Part shown: positions 1-10,471 of the stretch, one piece after another
Position numbering within the stretch: the first letter of the stretch is position 1
Layout of the letters: each line of letters begins with the position of its first letter
DNA from: Mailhella massiliensis
GTDB lineage: Bacteria; Desulfobacterota; Desulfovibrionia; Desulfovibrionales; Desulfovibrionaceae
Direction: 5' to 3'
DNA: 64,000 nt
NCBI RefSeq assembly: GCF_900155525.1
Contig: NZ_LT706952.1
Coordinates: 692,406 to 756,405 of the forward strand
Program-made: the position numbers and the translations under genes
The notes under the pieces: model-generated
Databases searched by the model: none
Seen by the model: the letters and a program-made list of their open reading frames with translations, nothing else
What the model was told of the DNA's origin: nothing

Positions 1-1
1 T

Positions 2-1852
2 TATCTCGTCACCGTATTAATGGCCATCTATCATATTTATATACTTGCCTTTTCCCCGACCGATCCATGGATATTCAGCATCACGCATCTGAACTTCGTC
101 ATGGTGATCGGTTTCATTTACTATGCGGCCCATAAGCATTTTCTTCATTCCGTAAGCATCCTCGATATTCTTCTCATTCTCGCGAGCCTGTCGACATATG
201 TCTATGTCATGTACCACTTCACGGAACTCATAGACAGAGCCGGCGTTCTTCCCGAAGGCTACGACATGCTGTTCGGCTGCCTCGCCATCATAACGGTGCT
301 CGAGCTGAGCCGCCGCACGGCAGGCTGGGTGCTCACGCTGCTCGTCGTCGTATTTCTGATCTACTGCGTCGTAGGACCGTGGCTCCCCGGGCTTCTGTGG
401 CATAAGGGGTATTCGCTGGAACGTATCGTAAGCTATATGTTCAGCCCGCAGGGCATTTACAACATTCCCCTCGGTACCACGGCCCGATTCGTCTATATTT
501 TCGTCCTGTTCGGGGCCTTTCTCGAGCTTTCCGGCGCAGCTCCCTTCTTTATGGACTTCGCCTACGCCGCCGCAGGCCGTTCCCGCGGAGGTCCCGCCAA
601 AGTGGCCATCATTTCCAGCGGCCTTCTCGGCATGGTCAACGGCACGAGTACGGGCAACGTGGTCACCACCGGTACGCTGACCATCCCTCTGATGAAAAGA
701 ACGGGCTATAGTCCCTCATTCGCAGGCGCGGTGGAAGCCTGCGCCTCCACAGGCGGACAGATCATGCCCCCCGTCATGGGCGCGGCTGTGTTCCTTATGG
801 CACAGATGATCAACATGCCCTACACGGAAATCATGGTGGCCGCCACTCTGCCCGCGCTGCTCTACTATGTGGCACTCTACATGTCCGTGGATCTTGAAGC
901 CGGCCGTATCCGTCTGATGGGTGTTTCCCGCGACAAACTGCCCCCGTGGAAGAACATACGACGCAAGGCCTATCTTTCCCTGCCCGTCTTCGTTCTTCTG
1001 TACTGTCTTCTCATCATGCAGGCTTCCGTCGTCTTCTCCGGCCTGGTGGCCCTTGTCTCCGCCATCGGCATCGGCATTGTGGAACGACGTCTCTCCTCCG
1101 GCAGCATGTTCACTATGAAGGAATGGTGTGAAACCATCAAAGACGGCGGTATGAACGTCATACAGATAACGGCGACGTGTGCGGCCGCAGGCATGATCAT
1201 GGGGGCGCTCACCCTCACCGGTCTCGGCCTGAAGATAGCATCCATCGTGGTCAGTCTGTCGGGCGGCAACCTCTTCGTATGCCTCGTGCTGACCATGCTG
1301 CTGACCATTCTGCTCGGCATGGGCCTGCCCACCATCGCCGCCTATGCCATCCCCGCCTCCGTGGTGGTTCCCGCCCTGGTCGACATGGGAGTTCCCGAAC
1401 TTGCAGCGCACATGTTCGTTCTGTACTACGCCTCCCTTTCCGCCATCACGCCGCCCGTAGCTCTTGCCTCCTTCGCGGCAGCGGCCATCGCCCACTCCAA
1501 TCCGCTCAAGGTTTCCTGCGTCAGCGTCAGACTGGGCATAGCCGGCTTCATCATTCCCTATATGTTCGTGTACGGACCGCAGCTTCTGCTGGTTGGCGAT
1601 CCGCTCTCCATTGCTCAGGCCTGCATTACCGCCATCGTCGGCGTGATCGCCCTCTCCATCGCCATCATCGGCTACCTGAAAACCTCTGTGAGTCATGCGG
1701 AACGCGCGCTGTATGTGGCATGCGCCATGCTGCTCATCAAGCCGGGCTTCATCACCGACATCGCGGGCTGCGGACTGCTCGTCGCCCTGATTCTGTGGAA
1801 CGTCAGAAAAAGCAGGCAGGCCCGGACCGACGGCGAAAAGGTTCAGGCATGA
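2..1852 (+). CDS. TRAP transporter fused permease (DctQM-type, TAXI family), 5' truncated by window edge
   Basis: Integral membrane protein that would drive uptake of an organic acid or similar solute with a periplasmic TAXI-type binding protein and an ion gradient. The frame is open to the first base of the window, so the methionine at base 20 is probably internal and the N-terminus is missing. The visible 616 or so residues are almost wholly hydrophobic. They hold the small-subunit-like N-terminal helices and then the large DctM-like domain, with glycine-rich loops such as GLLGMVNGTSTGNVV (near residue 205) and GMGLPTIAAYAIPASV (near residue 445), typical of fused TRAP permeases of about 650 residues. 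The binding protein gene is expected just upstream, outside the window. A perfect hairpin follows about 90 bases after the stop. Confidence 0.9.
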   Translation, partial: YLVTVLMAIYHIYILAFSPTDPWIFSITHLNFVMVIGFIYYAAHKHFLHSVSILDILLILASLSTYVYVMYHFTELIDRAGVLPEGYDMLFGCLAIITVLELSRRTAGWVLTLLVVVFLIYCVVGPWLPGLLWHKGYSLERIVSYMFSPQGIYNIPLGTTARFVYIFVLFGAFLELSGAAPFFMDFAYAAAGRSRGGPAKVAIISSGLLGMVNGTSTGNVVTTGTLTIPLMKRTGYSPSFAGAVEACASTGGQIMPPVMGAAVFLMAQMINMPYTEIMVAATLPALLYYVALYMSVDLEAGRIRLMGVSRDKLPPWKNIRRKAYLSLPVFVLLYCLLIMQASVVFSGLVALVSAIGIGIVERRLSSGSMFTMKEWCETIKDGGMNVIQITATCAAAGMIMGALTLTGLGLKIASIVVSLSGGNLFVCLVLTMLLTILLGMGLPTIAAYAIPASVVVPALVDMGVPELAAHMFVLYYASLSAITPPVALASFAAAAIAHSNPLKVSCVSVRLGIAGFIIPYMFVYGPQLLLVGDPLSIAQACITAIVGVIALSIAIIGYLKTSVSHAERALYVACAMLLIKPGFITDIAGCGLLVALILWNVRKSRQARTDGEKVQA

Positions 1853-1926
1853 CGGATATCAGCTTCTCCGAGGGAGCAGCCGGAGCAAAAGCCAACACTC
1901 TTCCTCTGCCTTGTCACCGTGCATGA
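1849..1926 (+). CDS. possible 25-residue ORF overlapping the TRAP permease stop
   Basis: An ATG overlaps the permease stop (ATGA) and opens a 25-codon frame ending just before the hairpin at 1945. The peptide has no recognisable domain or membrane segment. Overlap-type coupling is the only support; it may be chance. Confidence 0.15.
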   Translation: MTDISFSEGAAGAKANTLPLPCHRA

Positions 1927-1944
1927 CGGTGTCCCTCATTCCCG

Positions 1945-1978
1945 CAAGGGCCGCTGCGAACATTCGCAGCGGCCCTTG
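1945..1978 (+). terminator. perfect 16-bp inverted repeat after the TRAP operon
   Basis: Arms 1945-1960 and 1963-1978 are exact reverse complements separated by two bases. It lies between the TRAP permease and the MFS gene. There is no clear T run on the plus strand, so it may act as a processing or stability hairpin rather than a classic intrinsic terminator. Confidence 0.6.
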
Positions 1979-1993
1979 TCAGAAGGAACTTTC

Positions 1994-3178
1994 ATGATGG
2001 ATTCTTCCGCCACTGGCAGGCGCATCGATTCCTGCAAAAAAGAATACGCCGCGCTTCTTTCCGTTACCGTACTGACCTTCATGGGATTTTACTGTCCGCA
2101 GCCGCTTCTGGATACCATTGCCGCAGGGGAAAACATTTCCAAACCGGAAGCCGGACTTCTCATGACCGTAACGATTCTGCCTTTTGCAGCAGCACCTTTT
2201 CTCTACGGCAGGCTGCTGCATTTTCTCACTCTCAGCAGACTGCTGCGTGCTTCCCTGCTCGGCGCGGGGCTTTCCCTGTTTCTTGCAGGACTCAGCGGAA
2301 ACTTTCCTGTCATGCTTCTCTTCCGCTCCGTACAGGGAATCCTGCTGCCGGCCGTTCTTCTGTGCCTCACAACACGCATCGGTTCCCTGTACTGCGGACG
2401 CGAACTTCAGGTGAAAATGGCCACCTATGCGGCCGTAACCATGGTGGGAGCCTACGGAGGACGTATTCTTGCGGGCTTTCTCTGCTCCCGTTTTTCTCCC
2501 GGCTCCACGCTTGCCTTCTTCGGCCTGCTTCAACTGTGCGCCATAGTCCCTTCCCTGTATGTTTCCGACGCGGAAAAGCCGGGAAGTCACGAATTCAGCC
2601 CTTCCGCCGTCGGCTCCTTCCTGCGGGACAAAAAACTTCTCCCCGTCCTGCTCATCGGCCCCGTCTGCATTTTCGGCTACTCCGGTGTTCTGAACTTTCT
2701 TCCCTTTCACCTGCGGAGCATCGACAGCAGTATATCTGAAGCAGCCGTGGGTCTTGCCTATCTCACCGGCCTGTTCAGTGCATGCGTGGCCATGAACAGC
2801 CGCCGGCTGCTGAATATTCTGAAAGGAGAATGGAACCTTCTGCTGGCGGCAGCCTCCCTGTTTTTTCTTTTCTTTCCTCTCTTTCTCTTTCCGTCCCTTC
2901 TTCCGGCATGTACGGCCATGCTGGGAGCGGGGACAGCCTTCGCCATCATTTACGGCAACTGCCCCGGCATGGTGAACCGGGCCTCATCCTATGACCACGG
3001 CATCACGAACAGCCTGTATCTCAGCGTCTATTATCTGTTCAGCGCCCTCGGTTCCCTTATTCCCGTCATCATCTACAGTTCCTGGGGCGTCGGGGCGTTT
3101 ATCACCCTGCTGCTGTTCATCAGCGCTGCGGATATTCTTCTTATTCTGCGGGCAAGACATATAGCATCGCTCTCGTAG
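1994..3178 (+). CDS. MFS transporter (12-helix, drug/sugar efflux-like)
   Basis: A 394-residue inner-membrane protein of the major facilitator superfamily, predicted to export or exchange a small solute; the substrate cannot be read from the sequence. After a short charged N-terminus there are about twelve hydrophobic segments, with an arginine-containing loop near residue 125 (RIGSLYCGRELQVK) and a central cytoplasmic loop near residue 200. Overall it resembles the YnfM/arabinose-efflux type. The ATG at 1994 is chosen over the in-frame upstream ATG at 1919 because AAGGAA lies 5-10 bases before it and the upstream extension would be encoded by the terminator hairpin. The gene stands alone, convergent with trpB, and ends at a shared bidirectional terminator. 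Confidence 0.8.
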   Translation: MMDSSATGRRIDSCKKEYAALLSVTVLTFMGFYCPQPLLDTIAAGENISKPEAGLLMTVTILPFAAAPFLYGRLLHFLTLSRLLRASLLGAGLSLFLAGLSGNFPVMLLFRSVQGILLPAVLLCLTTRIGSLYCGRELQVKMATYAAVTMVGAYGGRILAGFLCSRFSPGSTLAFFGLLQLCAIVPSLYVSDAEKPGSHEFSPSAVGSFLRDKKLLPVLLIGPVCIFGYSGVLNFLPFHLRSIDSSISEAAVGLAYLTGLFSACVAMNSRRLLNILKGEWNLLLAAASLFFLFFPLFLFPSLLPACTAMLGAGTAFAIIYGNCPGMVNRASSYDHGITNSLYLSVYYLFSALGSLIPVIIYSSWGVGAFITLLLFISAADILLILRARHIASLS

Positions 3179-3229
3179 CCCTCAAAAAAGACATGCCCCT
3201 TGCTGCCCATACGGCGGGACATTCCATGC

Positions 3230-3263
3230 AAAAGGGGCGACGCCCGAAGGCGCCGCCCCTTTT
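3230..3263. terminator. bidirectional terminator between MFS gene and trpB
   Basis: The arms AAAAGGGGCGACGCC and GGCGCCGCCCCTTTT pair with one mismatch around a CGAA loop. The stem is flanked by A and T runs, so it can terminate both the plus-strand MFS transcript and the minus-strand trpB transcript. Confidence 0.85.
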
Positions 3264-3282
3264 CACTTCCCGAAGGAGAAAA

Positions 3283-4497
<1,215 letters not shown>

Positions 4498-4547
4498 AGG
4501 ATGCTCCTTCTTATTTGAGGGGGAGCACGGCCTTCCGTTTCTGCCTG

Positions 4548-4581
4548 TAAAAAAACCGCGGCCGTTGCTCCGACCGCGGTT
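4548..4581 (-). terminator. trp attenuator terminator hairpin
   Basis: On the minus strand, arms AACCGCGG (4581-4574) and CCGCGGTT (4561-4554) form a GC-rich stem followed by a run of seven T. It sits between the leader peptide and trpB. An upstream GGTTC in the leader transcript can pair with the GAACC at the terminator's 5' arm, giving a plausible antiterminator; a separate GGCCCT/AGGGCC hairpin (4631-4614) overlaps the leader stop and could be the pause hairpin. Confidence 0.88.
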
Positions 4582-4620
4582 CGATAGGTAATGTGGTGAA
4601 TACTCCAGAACCCGGCCCTT

Positions 4621-4674
4621 TTAGCAGGGCCACCACCACTGGCAGATAAAGGATATGGCGTTCTTCGTATTCAT
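4621..4674 (-). CDS. trpL: trp leader peptide with three tandem Trp codons
   Basis: A 17-residue reading frame (MNTKNAISFICQWWWPC) on the minus strand, too short for routine gene calling. Three consecutive TGG codons lie next to the pause hairpin and upstream of the terminator, the classic layout of ribosome-mediated attenuation: ribosomes stalling at the Trp codons when charged tRNA-Trp is scarce would favour antitermination into trpB. No good Shine-Dalgarno precedes the ATG. The best promoter would start transcription within a base or two of the ATG, so the leader may be translated from a leaderless mRNA, as reported for some alphaproteobacterial trpL genes. Confidence 0.85.
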   Translation of the reverse strand: MNTKNAISFICQWWWPC

Positions 4675-4682
4675 GGGTTTAC

Positions 4683-4711
4683 TCTCTAACGAAAAAGAGC
4701 TGTTCTGTCAA
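4683..4711 (-). promoter_or_regulatory. sigma70-type promoter of trpL-trpB
   Basis: Perfect -35 TTGACA (4711-4706), 17-base spacer and -10 TAGAGA (4688-4683) on the minus strand. The predicted start, 6-9 bases after the -10, falls at 4677-4674, i.e. at the leader ATG. Confidence 0.6.
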
Positions 4712-4816
4712 GGAGAACCCCGGGGAAAACACCGGGGAGGAACACGATTTTTTCCTTTTAATATTCACGCATGTTCCGGAAAAGGCGCAAAGCCCCGGGA
4801 CAAAAAGGGCTGCGGC

Positions 4817-5917
4817 TCACGCCCCCCGGTAACGGAACCAGGCGGCGCAGCTTCCTTCCGTAGAAACCATGCAGGGGCCGGTGGGATTCTGCGGCGTGCA
4901 GACCCTGCCGAAAAGCGGACACCTGTCGGGGGTAAGCGCGCCGCGCAGGATATCGCCGCAGCGGCAGCCGGGGATATGCCCCGTTTCCTCAAATTCCAGA
5001 CCGAGGCTTTCCATGGCATCGAAGTCGCGCCATTCGTCGCGCAGGGCAAGGCCGCTCTGAGGAATGCGCCCGAGTCCGCGCCAGCGCGCATCCGTCACCG
5101 TGAACACCGTATCCATGATGCGGCGGGCCTGAGGGCTCCCTTCCGCACTCACGGCGCGCATGTAGGTATTGCCCACCCGGGGCCTGTTCTCCCGCAGCAT
5201 TTCCACCATGAGGCAGAGTGCGGAAAGAATGTCCGCAGGTTCGAAGCCTCCCACCACGGCGGGCCTGCCGTACTCTCGCGCAAGAAAGGCGAAGGGTTCA
5301 AGCCCCAGCACCACGGCCACATGCCCGGGCAGCAGGAAGGCGTCGACGCGGCTCTTTTCCTCTCCCTCCAGCAGGGCCCTCATGGCCGGAGGCACAAGCT
5401 TGTTGCAGGCGATGATGCGGAAGTTGGTCACGTTCGCCTTGCGCGCGGCCATGACGGCCCCGGCAATGACCGGAGCCGTGGTCTCGAAGCCCACGGAAGG
5501 AAAGACCACCGTATCCGCAGGATGTTCCGCCGCCAGTCTTACCGCGTCCAGCGGAGAATAGACCACCTGCACGCGCGCCCCTTCCGCCATGGCGTGCTTG
5601 AGGGAACGCCCGTCCGGCCCGGGCACGCGCAGAAGGTCGCCGAAGGTGGCCACCACGACGTTCGGCTTTTCCGCCGCACGGAGAAAGGCCGCCACCTCGG
5701 AATCGTGGGTCACGCATACCGGACAGCCCGGCCCGGAAAGATGTTCAAGCCCTTCGGGCAGAAGCGAACGCAGCCCGCTCCGAAAAAGGGAAACCGTATG
5801 CGTACCGCATACTTCCATAAAGCGTACCGGCCGGCCCAGAGCCTGAAGCTCGCGGGAAAGGCGGTCAAGCAGCGCCCGGCAGAGCGCCGGATCGTGGAAG
5901 GAGGAAGAAATATCCAT
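4817..5917 (-). CDS. hypD: hydrogenase maturation protein HypD
   Basis: Iron-sulfur scaffold that works with HypC, HypE and HypF to assemble the Fe(CN)2CO group of [NiFe]-hydrogenases in the cytoplasm. The 366 residues match the family (about 360-380). Signature motifs are visible in order: VCGTHT, GPGCPVC, PSVGFETTAP, the GGFEPADIL segment and a cysteine-rich C-terminus (GCRCGDILRG, then CPLFG..C and GPCMVS). The ATG at 5917 is chosen because AGGAG lies 7 bases upstream and the conserved domain begins there; the open frame continues upstream but has no family match. No other hyp or hydrogenase genes are adjacent. Confidence 0.95.
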   Translation of the reverse strand: MDISSSFHDPALCRALLDRLSRELQALGRPVRFMEVCGTHTVSLFRSGLRSLLPEGLEHLSGPGCPVCVTHDSEVAAFLRAAEKPNVVVATFGDLLRVPGPDGRSLKHAMAEGARVQVVYSPLDAVRLAAEHPADTVVFPSVGFETTAPVIAGAVMAARKANVTNFRIIACNKLVPPAMRALLEGEEKSRVDAFLLPGHVAVVLGLEPFAFLAREYGRPAVVGGFEPADILSALCLMVEMLRENRPRVGNTYMRAVSAEGSPQARRIMDTVFTVTDARWRGLGRIPQSGLALRDEWRDFDAMESLGLEFEETGHIPGCRCGDILRGALTPDRCPLFGRVCTPQNPTGPCMVSTEGSCAAWFRYRGA

Positions 5918-6365
5918 GCCTGCTCCTGAAAATGTTTCTCTTCTTGGGTAAACGCCGTGCCCGGCCCTGTCAACGGATGGAGCCGGAACCGCTTCACGCG
6001 CCGCATGGTCCCCGGCATGACGGCGCGCCCGGTCCGCGTCGCCGGAGAAACGCCCTGCCTTCTTTCCCCGGCAGGGGCGATGCCTGCGCAGCCGGAGCAG
6101 AACAACAGGAATGTGAAACGATGCGTCTGCCGGAACCTCCGCGGGCCTGCGGAACGCTGCCCCCGGAAGGCGCGACGAGGCAGCCTCCGTGTCTGGCCGC
6201 GGCCTGCCCCGCCCGCCTTCCGCCGCAGCGCAGCGAAGAGGCAGAACGCCGTGCGCAGGTTCTTCCCCGCCGGTACACGGCAACCCTTTAATATTGTTTT
6301 TCTTATGCTTTTTCAGAATCTCCCCCGGCCTGCCCGGATTCTTTCCCCTGCCGGGGAGAAATTCC
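5918..6365. other. intergenic region between hypD and rpsL, no gene seen
   Basis: About 450 bases of GC-rich sequence between divergently transcribed hypD and the str genes. Several open frames exist on both strands, but they have arginine-rich low-complexity translations typical of GC-rich non-coding DNA and no ribosome binding sites. Must contain the hypD promoter, which I could not place. Confidence 0.5.
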
Positions 6366-6394
6366 TTGACAAAAAAGGCGTTCAAAGATATTTG
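6366..6394 (+). promoter_or_regulatory. probable promoter of rpsL-rpsG-fusA
   Basis: Consensus -35 TTGACA at 6366-6371, with a -10-like TATTTG at 6389-6394 after 17 bases in an AT-rich stretch. The 5' untranslated region would be about 40 bases and ends with a strong GGAGG before rpsL. Confidence 0.6.
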
Positions 6395-6440
6395 ATATCG
6401 TTCTTTGGCCTAACTTTGTGTTTTTATTTTGGAGGAACAC

Positions 6441-6815
6441 ATGCCTACTATTCAGCAGCTTATCCGTATCGAACGGAAGAAGGTGGTGAAGAGAAAGAAG
6501 ACCCCGGCTCTGCAGGAATGCCCCCAGCGCCGCGGCGTGTGCACCCGTGTGTACACCACCACCCCCAAGAAGCCTAACTCCGCTCTTCGTAAGGTCGCCC
6601 GTGTGCGCCTGACCAACGGCATCGAAGTTTCGGCTTACATCCCCGGCGAAGGCCACAACCTTCAGGAACACTCCGTCGTGATGATCCGCGGCGGCCGTGT
6701 GAAGGACCTTCCCGGTGTCCGTTACCACATCGTTCGTGGTACCCTGGACACCTCCGGCGTGCAGGATCGCCGTCAGCGTCGTTCCAAGTACGGCGCCAAG
6801 CGTCCCAAGAACTGA
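6441..6815 (+). CDS. rpsL: 30S ribosomal protein S12
   Basis: Small-subunit protein at the decoding centre. The 124 residues match the family, and the start at 6441 (GGAGG 7 bases upstream) gives the canonical [10 protein letters not shown]-terminus. The in-frame TTG at 6429 is rejected. The loops that set accuracy and streptomycin response are of the sensitive type: Lys43 in [11 protein letters not shown], Lys88 and Pro91 in RVKDLPGV. First gene of a three-gene str operon. Confidence 0.99.
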   Translation: MPTIQQLIRIERKKVVKRKKTPALQECPQRRGVCTRVYTTTPKKPNSALRKVARVRLTNGIEVSAYIPGEGHNLQEHSVVMIRGGRVKDLPGVRYHIVRGTLDTSGVQDRRQRRSKYGAKRPKN

Positions 6816-6893
6816 TTTTAGAGTCTTCACTCCATTTTTATGGTCTTTCAGTGGTTCTGAAGGCCATTCCAACTTTCTTACGGAGGAATCACC

Positions 6894-7364
6894 ATGCCCC
6901 GCAAAGGTCCCATTGCAAAAAGGGAAATTTTGCCTGATCCGATCTACAACAGCCGCCTCGTGGCCCGCTTCGTGAACCGTCTCATGTACGACGGCAAGAA
7001 GGGCCCGGCGGAAACGATCTTCTACCGCTCTCTGGAAATCCTCGGTGAAAAGACGGGCGAAGAAGCTCTGCACGCCTTTGAAAAGGCTGTGGAAAACGTC
7101 AAGCCCCATGTGGAAGTCAAGTCCCGTCGCGTGGGCGGCGCCAACTATCAGGTGCCCGTCGAAGTGCGCCCCGAACGCCAGATTTCCCTGGCTCTGCGCT
7201 GGCTCATCACCTATTCCCGCGCCCGCGGTGAAAAGGGCATGATCGCCAAGCTGTCCGCCGAACTCATCGATGCCTTCAACAATCGCGGCGGTTCCGTGAA
7301 GAAGAAGGAAGACACCCATCGCATGGCCGAAGCCAACAAGGCCTTCGCCCATTTCCGCTGGTAG
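6894..7364 (+). CDS. rpsG: 30S ribosomal protein S7
   Basis: 156-residue primary 16S-binding protein of the small-subunit head. Family signature is visible in the N-terminal third ([19 protein letters not shown]) and in the [19 protein letters not shown] beta-hairpin that reaches the E site. A strong GGAGG precedes the ATG. It lies 78 bases after rpsL and 6 bases before fusA. Confidence 0.99.
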   Translation: MPRKGPIAKREILPDPIYNSRLVARFVNRLMYDGKKGPAETIFYRSLEILGEKTGEEALHAFEKAVENVKPHVEVKSRRVGGANYQVPVEVRPERQISLALRWLITYSRARGEKGMIAKLSAELIDAFNNRGGSVKKKEDTHRMAEANKAFAHFRW

Positions 7365-7370
7365 GCCGCC

Positions 7371-9446
7371 ATGTCCAACCGTACCTTTGAAATCAAGGAT
7401 CTGCGCAATATCGGCATCATGGCCCATATTGACGCCGGCAAGACGACGACCACCGAACGTATCCTTTTCTACACGGGCGTGAACCACAAGATCGGTGAAA
7501 CGCACGAAGGCGAGTCCACCATGGACTGGATGGAACAGGAAAAGGAACGCGGCATCACCATCACCTCCGCCGCCACCCACTGCCAGTGGAAGGGCCGCAC
7601 CATCAACATCATCGACACCCCCGGGCACGTGGACTTCACCATCGAAGTGGAACGTTCCCTGCGTGTGCTCGACGGCGCCGTGGCCGTGTTCGACGGCGTG
7701 AACGGTGTGGAACCCCAGTCTGAAACCGTGTGGCGTCAGGCCAACCGCTACAACGTGCCCCGTATCTGCTTCATCAACAAGATGGACAGAATCGGCGCGG
7801 ACTTCTTCCATTCCGTGCAGACCATCCATGACCGCCTGAAGGCCAACCCCGTCATGCTGCAGCTGCCCATCGGTCACGAAGATGAATTCCGCGGCGTGGT
7901 GGACCTCATCCGCGGCAAGGCCATCATGTTCGACAAGGAAAGCAAGGGTTCCGACTTCTGGGAAGAGGAAATCCCCGCCGACCTGATGGACCTGTACGAA
8001 GAAAAGCGTCTGGAAATGATGGAAGCCGTGGCCGAACAGGACGAGGCCATGATGGAAAAGTACCTTGAAGAAGGCACGCTTTCCGAAGAAGACCTCCACT
8101 ACTGCATCCGCAAGGCCACCATCGCCCAGACCATCGTTCCCGTGCTGTGCGGCACCGCCTTCCGCAACGTGGGTGTGCAGCTTCTGCTCGACGCCATCGT
8201 CGAGTACCTGCCTTCTCCCCTCGACATCGCGGAAATGAAGGGCACCAACCCCCACACCGACGAAGAAGTGCTCTGCCCCGCCGACGACAAGGCTCCCCTT
8301 GCCGGTCTGGTGTTCAAGCTGGCGGCCGACCCCTACATCGGTCACCTTTCCTTCTTCCGCGTCTACTCCGGCTTCGTGGAACCCGGCATGTCCGTGCTGA
8401 ACTCCACCTCCGGCAAGACGGAACGTATCGGCCGTATCGTGCGTATGCACGCCAACAAGCGTGAAGAAATCAAGTGGGCCGGCGCCGGCGACATCGTCGC
8501 TCTCGTGGGCCTCAAGAACGTCTCCACCGGCGATACCCTCTGCCACGACGACGCTCCCGTGGTTCTGGAATCCCTGGACATCCCGGATCCCGTTATCCAG
8601 GTTGCCATCGAACCCAAGACCAAGGCCGACCGCGACGCCCTTTCCGCCGCCCTCAACAAGCTCTCCAAGGAAGACCCCTCCTTCCGCGTGACGGGCGACG
8701 AGGAAACCGGCCAGACCCTGATCGCCGGCATGGGCGAACTCCACCTTGACATCATCGTGGACCGCCTGACCCGCGAATTCAACGTGAACGCCAACGTGGG
8801 CAAGCCCCAGGTTGCGTACCGCGAAACCATCACCAAACCCTCCAAGTCCGACACCAAGTACGCCAAGCAGTCCGGTGGTCGCGGCCAGTACGGCCATGCC
8901 GTCATCGAGGTCGAACCCAACCCGGGCAAGGGCTACGAGTTCATCAACTCCATCACGGGCGGCGTGATTCCCAAGGAATACATCCCCGCCATCGACAAGG
9001 GTATCCAGGACGCTCTGAAGAGCGGCGTGCTCGCCGGCTACCCCGCCGTGGACGTGAAGGTCAACCTCGTGTTCGGTTCCTACCACGAAGTGGACTCCTC
9101 CGAACAGGCCTTCTACGTTGCCGGTTCCATGGCCATCAAGGACGCCATGCGCAAGGCCAGCCCCGTGCTTCTGGAACCCATCATGAGCGTGGAAGTGGTG
9201 ACTCCCGAAGATTACCTCGGCGACGTCATGGGCGACCTCAACGGCCGCCGCGGCAAGGTGCAGGCCATGGAAGCCCGCGCCGGCGCCCAGGTCATCAGCT
9301 GCCATGTGCCGCTGTCTGAAATGTTCGGTTACGCCACCGACCTGCGTTCCCGTACGCAGGGCCGCGCCACCTTCAGCATGCAGTTCGATCACTACGAAAG
9401 AGTGCCCGCCAGCATTGCTGAAGAACTGGTAGCCAAGAAGAACTAG
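7371..9446 (+). CDS. fusA: translation elongation factor G
   Basis: GTPase that drives ribosomal translocation and, with RRF, recycling. Its 691 residues fit the family. G motifs are intact: [12 protein letters not shown] near residue 20, DTPGHVDF near 85 and NKMD near 138; domain IV/V sequence such as [15 protein letters not shown] and [15 protein letters not shown] follows. The start lies 6 bases after the rpsG stop with no clear Shine-Dalgarno, so translation is probably coupled. A strong terminator follows directly, so neither tuf nor rpsJ is part of this transcript. Confidence 0.99.
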   Translation: MSNRTFEIKDLRNIGIMAHIDAGKTTTTERILFYTGVNHKIGETHEGESTMDWMEQEKERGITITSAATHCQWKGRTINIIDTPGHVDFTIEVERSLRVLDGAVAVFDGVNGVEPQSETVWRQANRYNVPRICFINKMDRIGADFFHSVQTIHDRLKANPVMLQLPIGHEDEFRGVVDLIRGKAIMFDKESKGSDFWEEEIPADLMDLYEEKRLEMMEAVAEQDEAMMEKYLEEGTLSEEDLHYCIRKATIAQTIVPVLCGTAFRNVGVQLLLDAIVEYLPSPLDIAEMKGTNPHTDEEVLCPADDKAPLAGLVFKLAADPYIGHLSFFRVYSGFVEPGMSVLNSTSGKTERIGRIVRMHANKREEIKWAGAGDIVALVGLKNVSTGDTLCHDDAPVVLESLDIPDPVIQVAIEPKTKADRDALSAALNKLSKEDPSFRVTGDEETGQTLIAGMGELHLDIIVDRLTREFNVNANVGKPQVAYRETITKPSKSDTKYAKQSGGRGQYGHAVIEVEPNPGKGYEFINSITGGVIPKEYIPAIDKGIQDALKSGVLAGYPAVDVKVNLVFGSYHEVDSSEQAFYVAGSMAIKDAMRKASPVLLEPIMSVEVVTPEDYLGDVMGDLNGRRGKVQAMEARAGAQVISCHVPLSEMFGYATDLRSRTQGRATFSMQFDHYERVPASIAEELVAKKN

Positions 9447-9483
9447 TCGTACAGGGTATTCCCTGACAAGGCCAAAGAACGCG

Positions 9484-9511
9484 AAGGCCGGGGCGAAAGC
9501 TCCGGCCTTTT
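9484..9511 (+). terminator. intrinsic terminator after fusA
   Basis: Stem AAGGCCGG/TCCGGCCTT around GGCGAAAGC, followed by a T run; 38 bases after the fusA stop. Confidence 0.9.
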
Positions 9512-9889
9512 TTCATGCCTTTTCCGGCATGACGCGCATCCGGCTTCCCATGGAAGAAAGCCGACGACGCAGGCCGGAAGACTTCCGCCGCAGGGAGCCG
9601 TGCGGTATGCTCTCCTCCACGACGAAGAAAGAGGACCTCCCGCCCCGTAAACGCAAAAGGAAAAAGCTCCGCGGGGGATGCGGCCCCGGCACATTCCGGC
9701 TGCATTCCGGGGCGTTCCGCAAAAACGATATGCAGAAGCCGAAACGCAGCGCGAACACGGCCCGCGCCGCCTTCCCGCGCCGATACGGCAGAAGGCGGCC
9801 TCCCCTGCAGGCCGCAGGCAGACAAGCGTTGCGCCGCTGCGCTGTTTCTTCTTATAACGACACGGAATCATACTTTTCAGGGAAAAAAC
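9512..9889. other. intergenic region, no gene seen
   Basis: About 380 bases between the fusA terminator and the acetyltransferase. Open frames here are arginine/proline-rich and lack ribosome binding sites. A possible -10 TATAAC (9854-9859) with a weak TTGCGC -35 may serve the next gene. Confidence 0.4.
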
Positions 9890-10471
9890 ATGACGGAAAA
9901 GGAAAAAATGATCGCGGGCATGGTGTACAGCGTCCTTGACGAAGAACTGACGGCCCTGCACCGGGCCTGCGTGGACGCCTGCGCGATGTGCGACAGGCTT
10001 CTGCCCTCGCAGCTTGCCGAACGGAAAGAGCACCTTGCCCGCATTCTCGGCAGCACGGGCGAACGCTTTCTCATAGAACCCGGATTCATGTGCGATTACG
10101 GATTCAACATCAGTCTCGGAGAAAACTTCTTCGCCAACTACGGGCTTGTGATTCTCGACTGCGCGCCCGTGCGCTTCGGCGACAACTGCTTCATCGGGCC
10201 TCAGTGCGGCTTCTACACGGCCTGTCACCCCCTGAACGCGAAGGAAAGGGCCTCCGGTCTGGAATGGGCCAGACCCGTCACCGTGGGAAACGACGTATGG
10301 TTCGGCGGACACGTCACCGTTCTGCCCGGCGTAACCATAGGCGACGGCTCCGTCATCGGCGCGGGAAGCGTGGTCACACGCGACATTCCCTCCGGTATGG
10401 TGGCTGCGGGCAATCCCTGCCGGGTGCTGCGCCCCATCACGGAAAAAGACAGGATATCCGCCAGACCGTAG
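9890..10471 (+). CDS. sugar O-acetyltransferase, maltose/galactoside acetyltransferase family
   Basis: Acetyl-CoA-dependent O-acetyltransferase of the left-handed beta-helix (hexapeptide repeat) type, cytoplasmic, acting on a sugar or sugar derivative. The 193 residues match the Maa/LacA/NodL family. The N-terminal helical region is followed by hexapeptide repeats (ISLGENFFANYG, IGPQCGFYTACHPL, VTIGDGSVIGAGSVVTRDIPSG). The catalytic histidine is in YTACHPLNAKER and the C-terminal AGNPCRVLR motif is typical. The substrate cannot be told from sequence. The Shine-Dalgarno is weak (AGGGA). It is a single gene ending before a shared terminator. Confidence 0.9.
   Translation: MTEKEKMIAGMVYSVLDEELTALHRACVDACAMCDRLLPSQLAERKEHLARILGSTGERFLIEPGFMCDYGFNISLGENFFANYGLVILDCAPVRFGDNCFIGPQCGFYTACHPLNAKERASGLEWARPVTVGNDVWFGGHVTVLPGVTIGDGSVIGAGSVVTRDIPSGMVAAGNPCRVLRPITEKDRISARP

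Noticed and set aside
4728-4747. CCCCGG/CCGGGG hairpin downstream of hypD as its terminator
   Set aside because: Short stem and no T run on the minus strand; not enough to call.
6303-9392. 1029-codon open frame antisense to rpsL-rpsG-fusA
   Set aside because: It mirrors highly conserved ribosomal genes, has His/Gly/Val-rich composition typical of antisense GC-rich DNA and no ribosome site.
9529-9939. 136-codon frame downstream of fusA
   Set aside because: Arginine-rich, no ribosome site, overlaps the acetyltransferase start.
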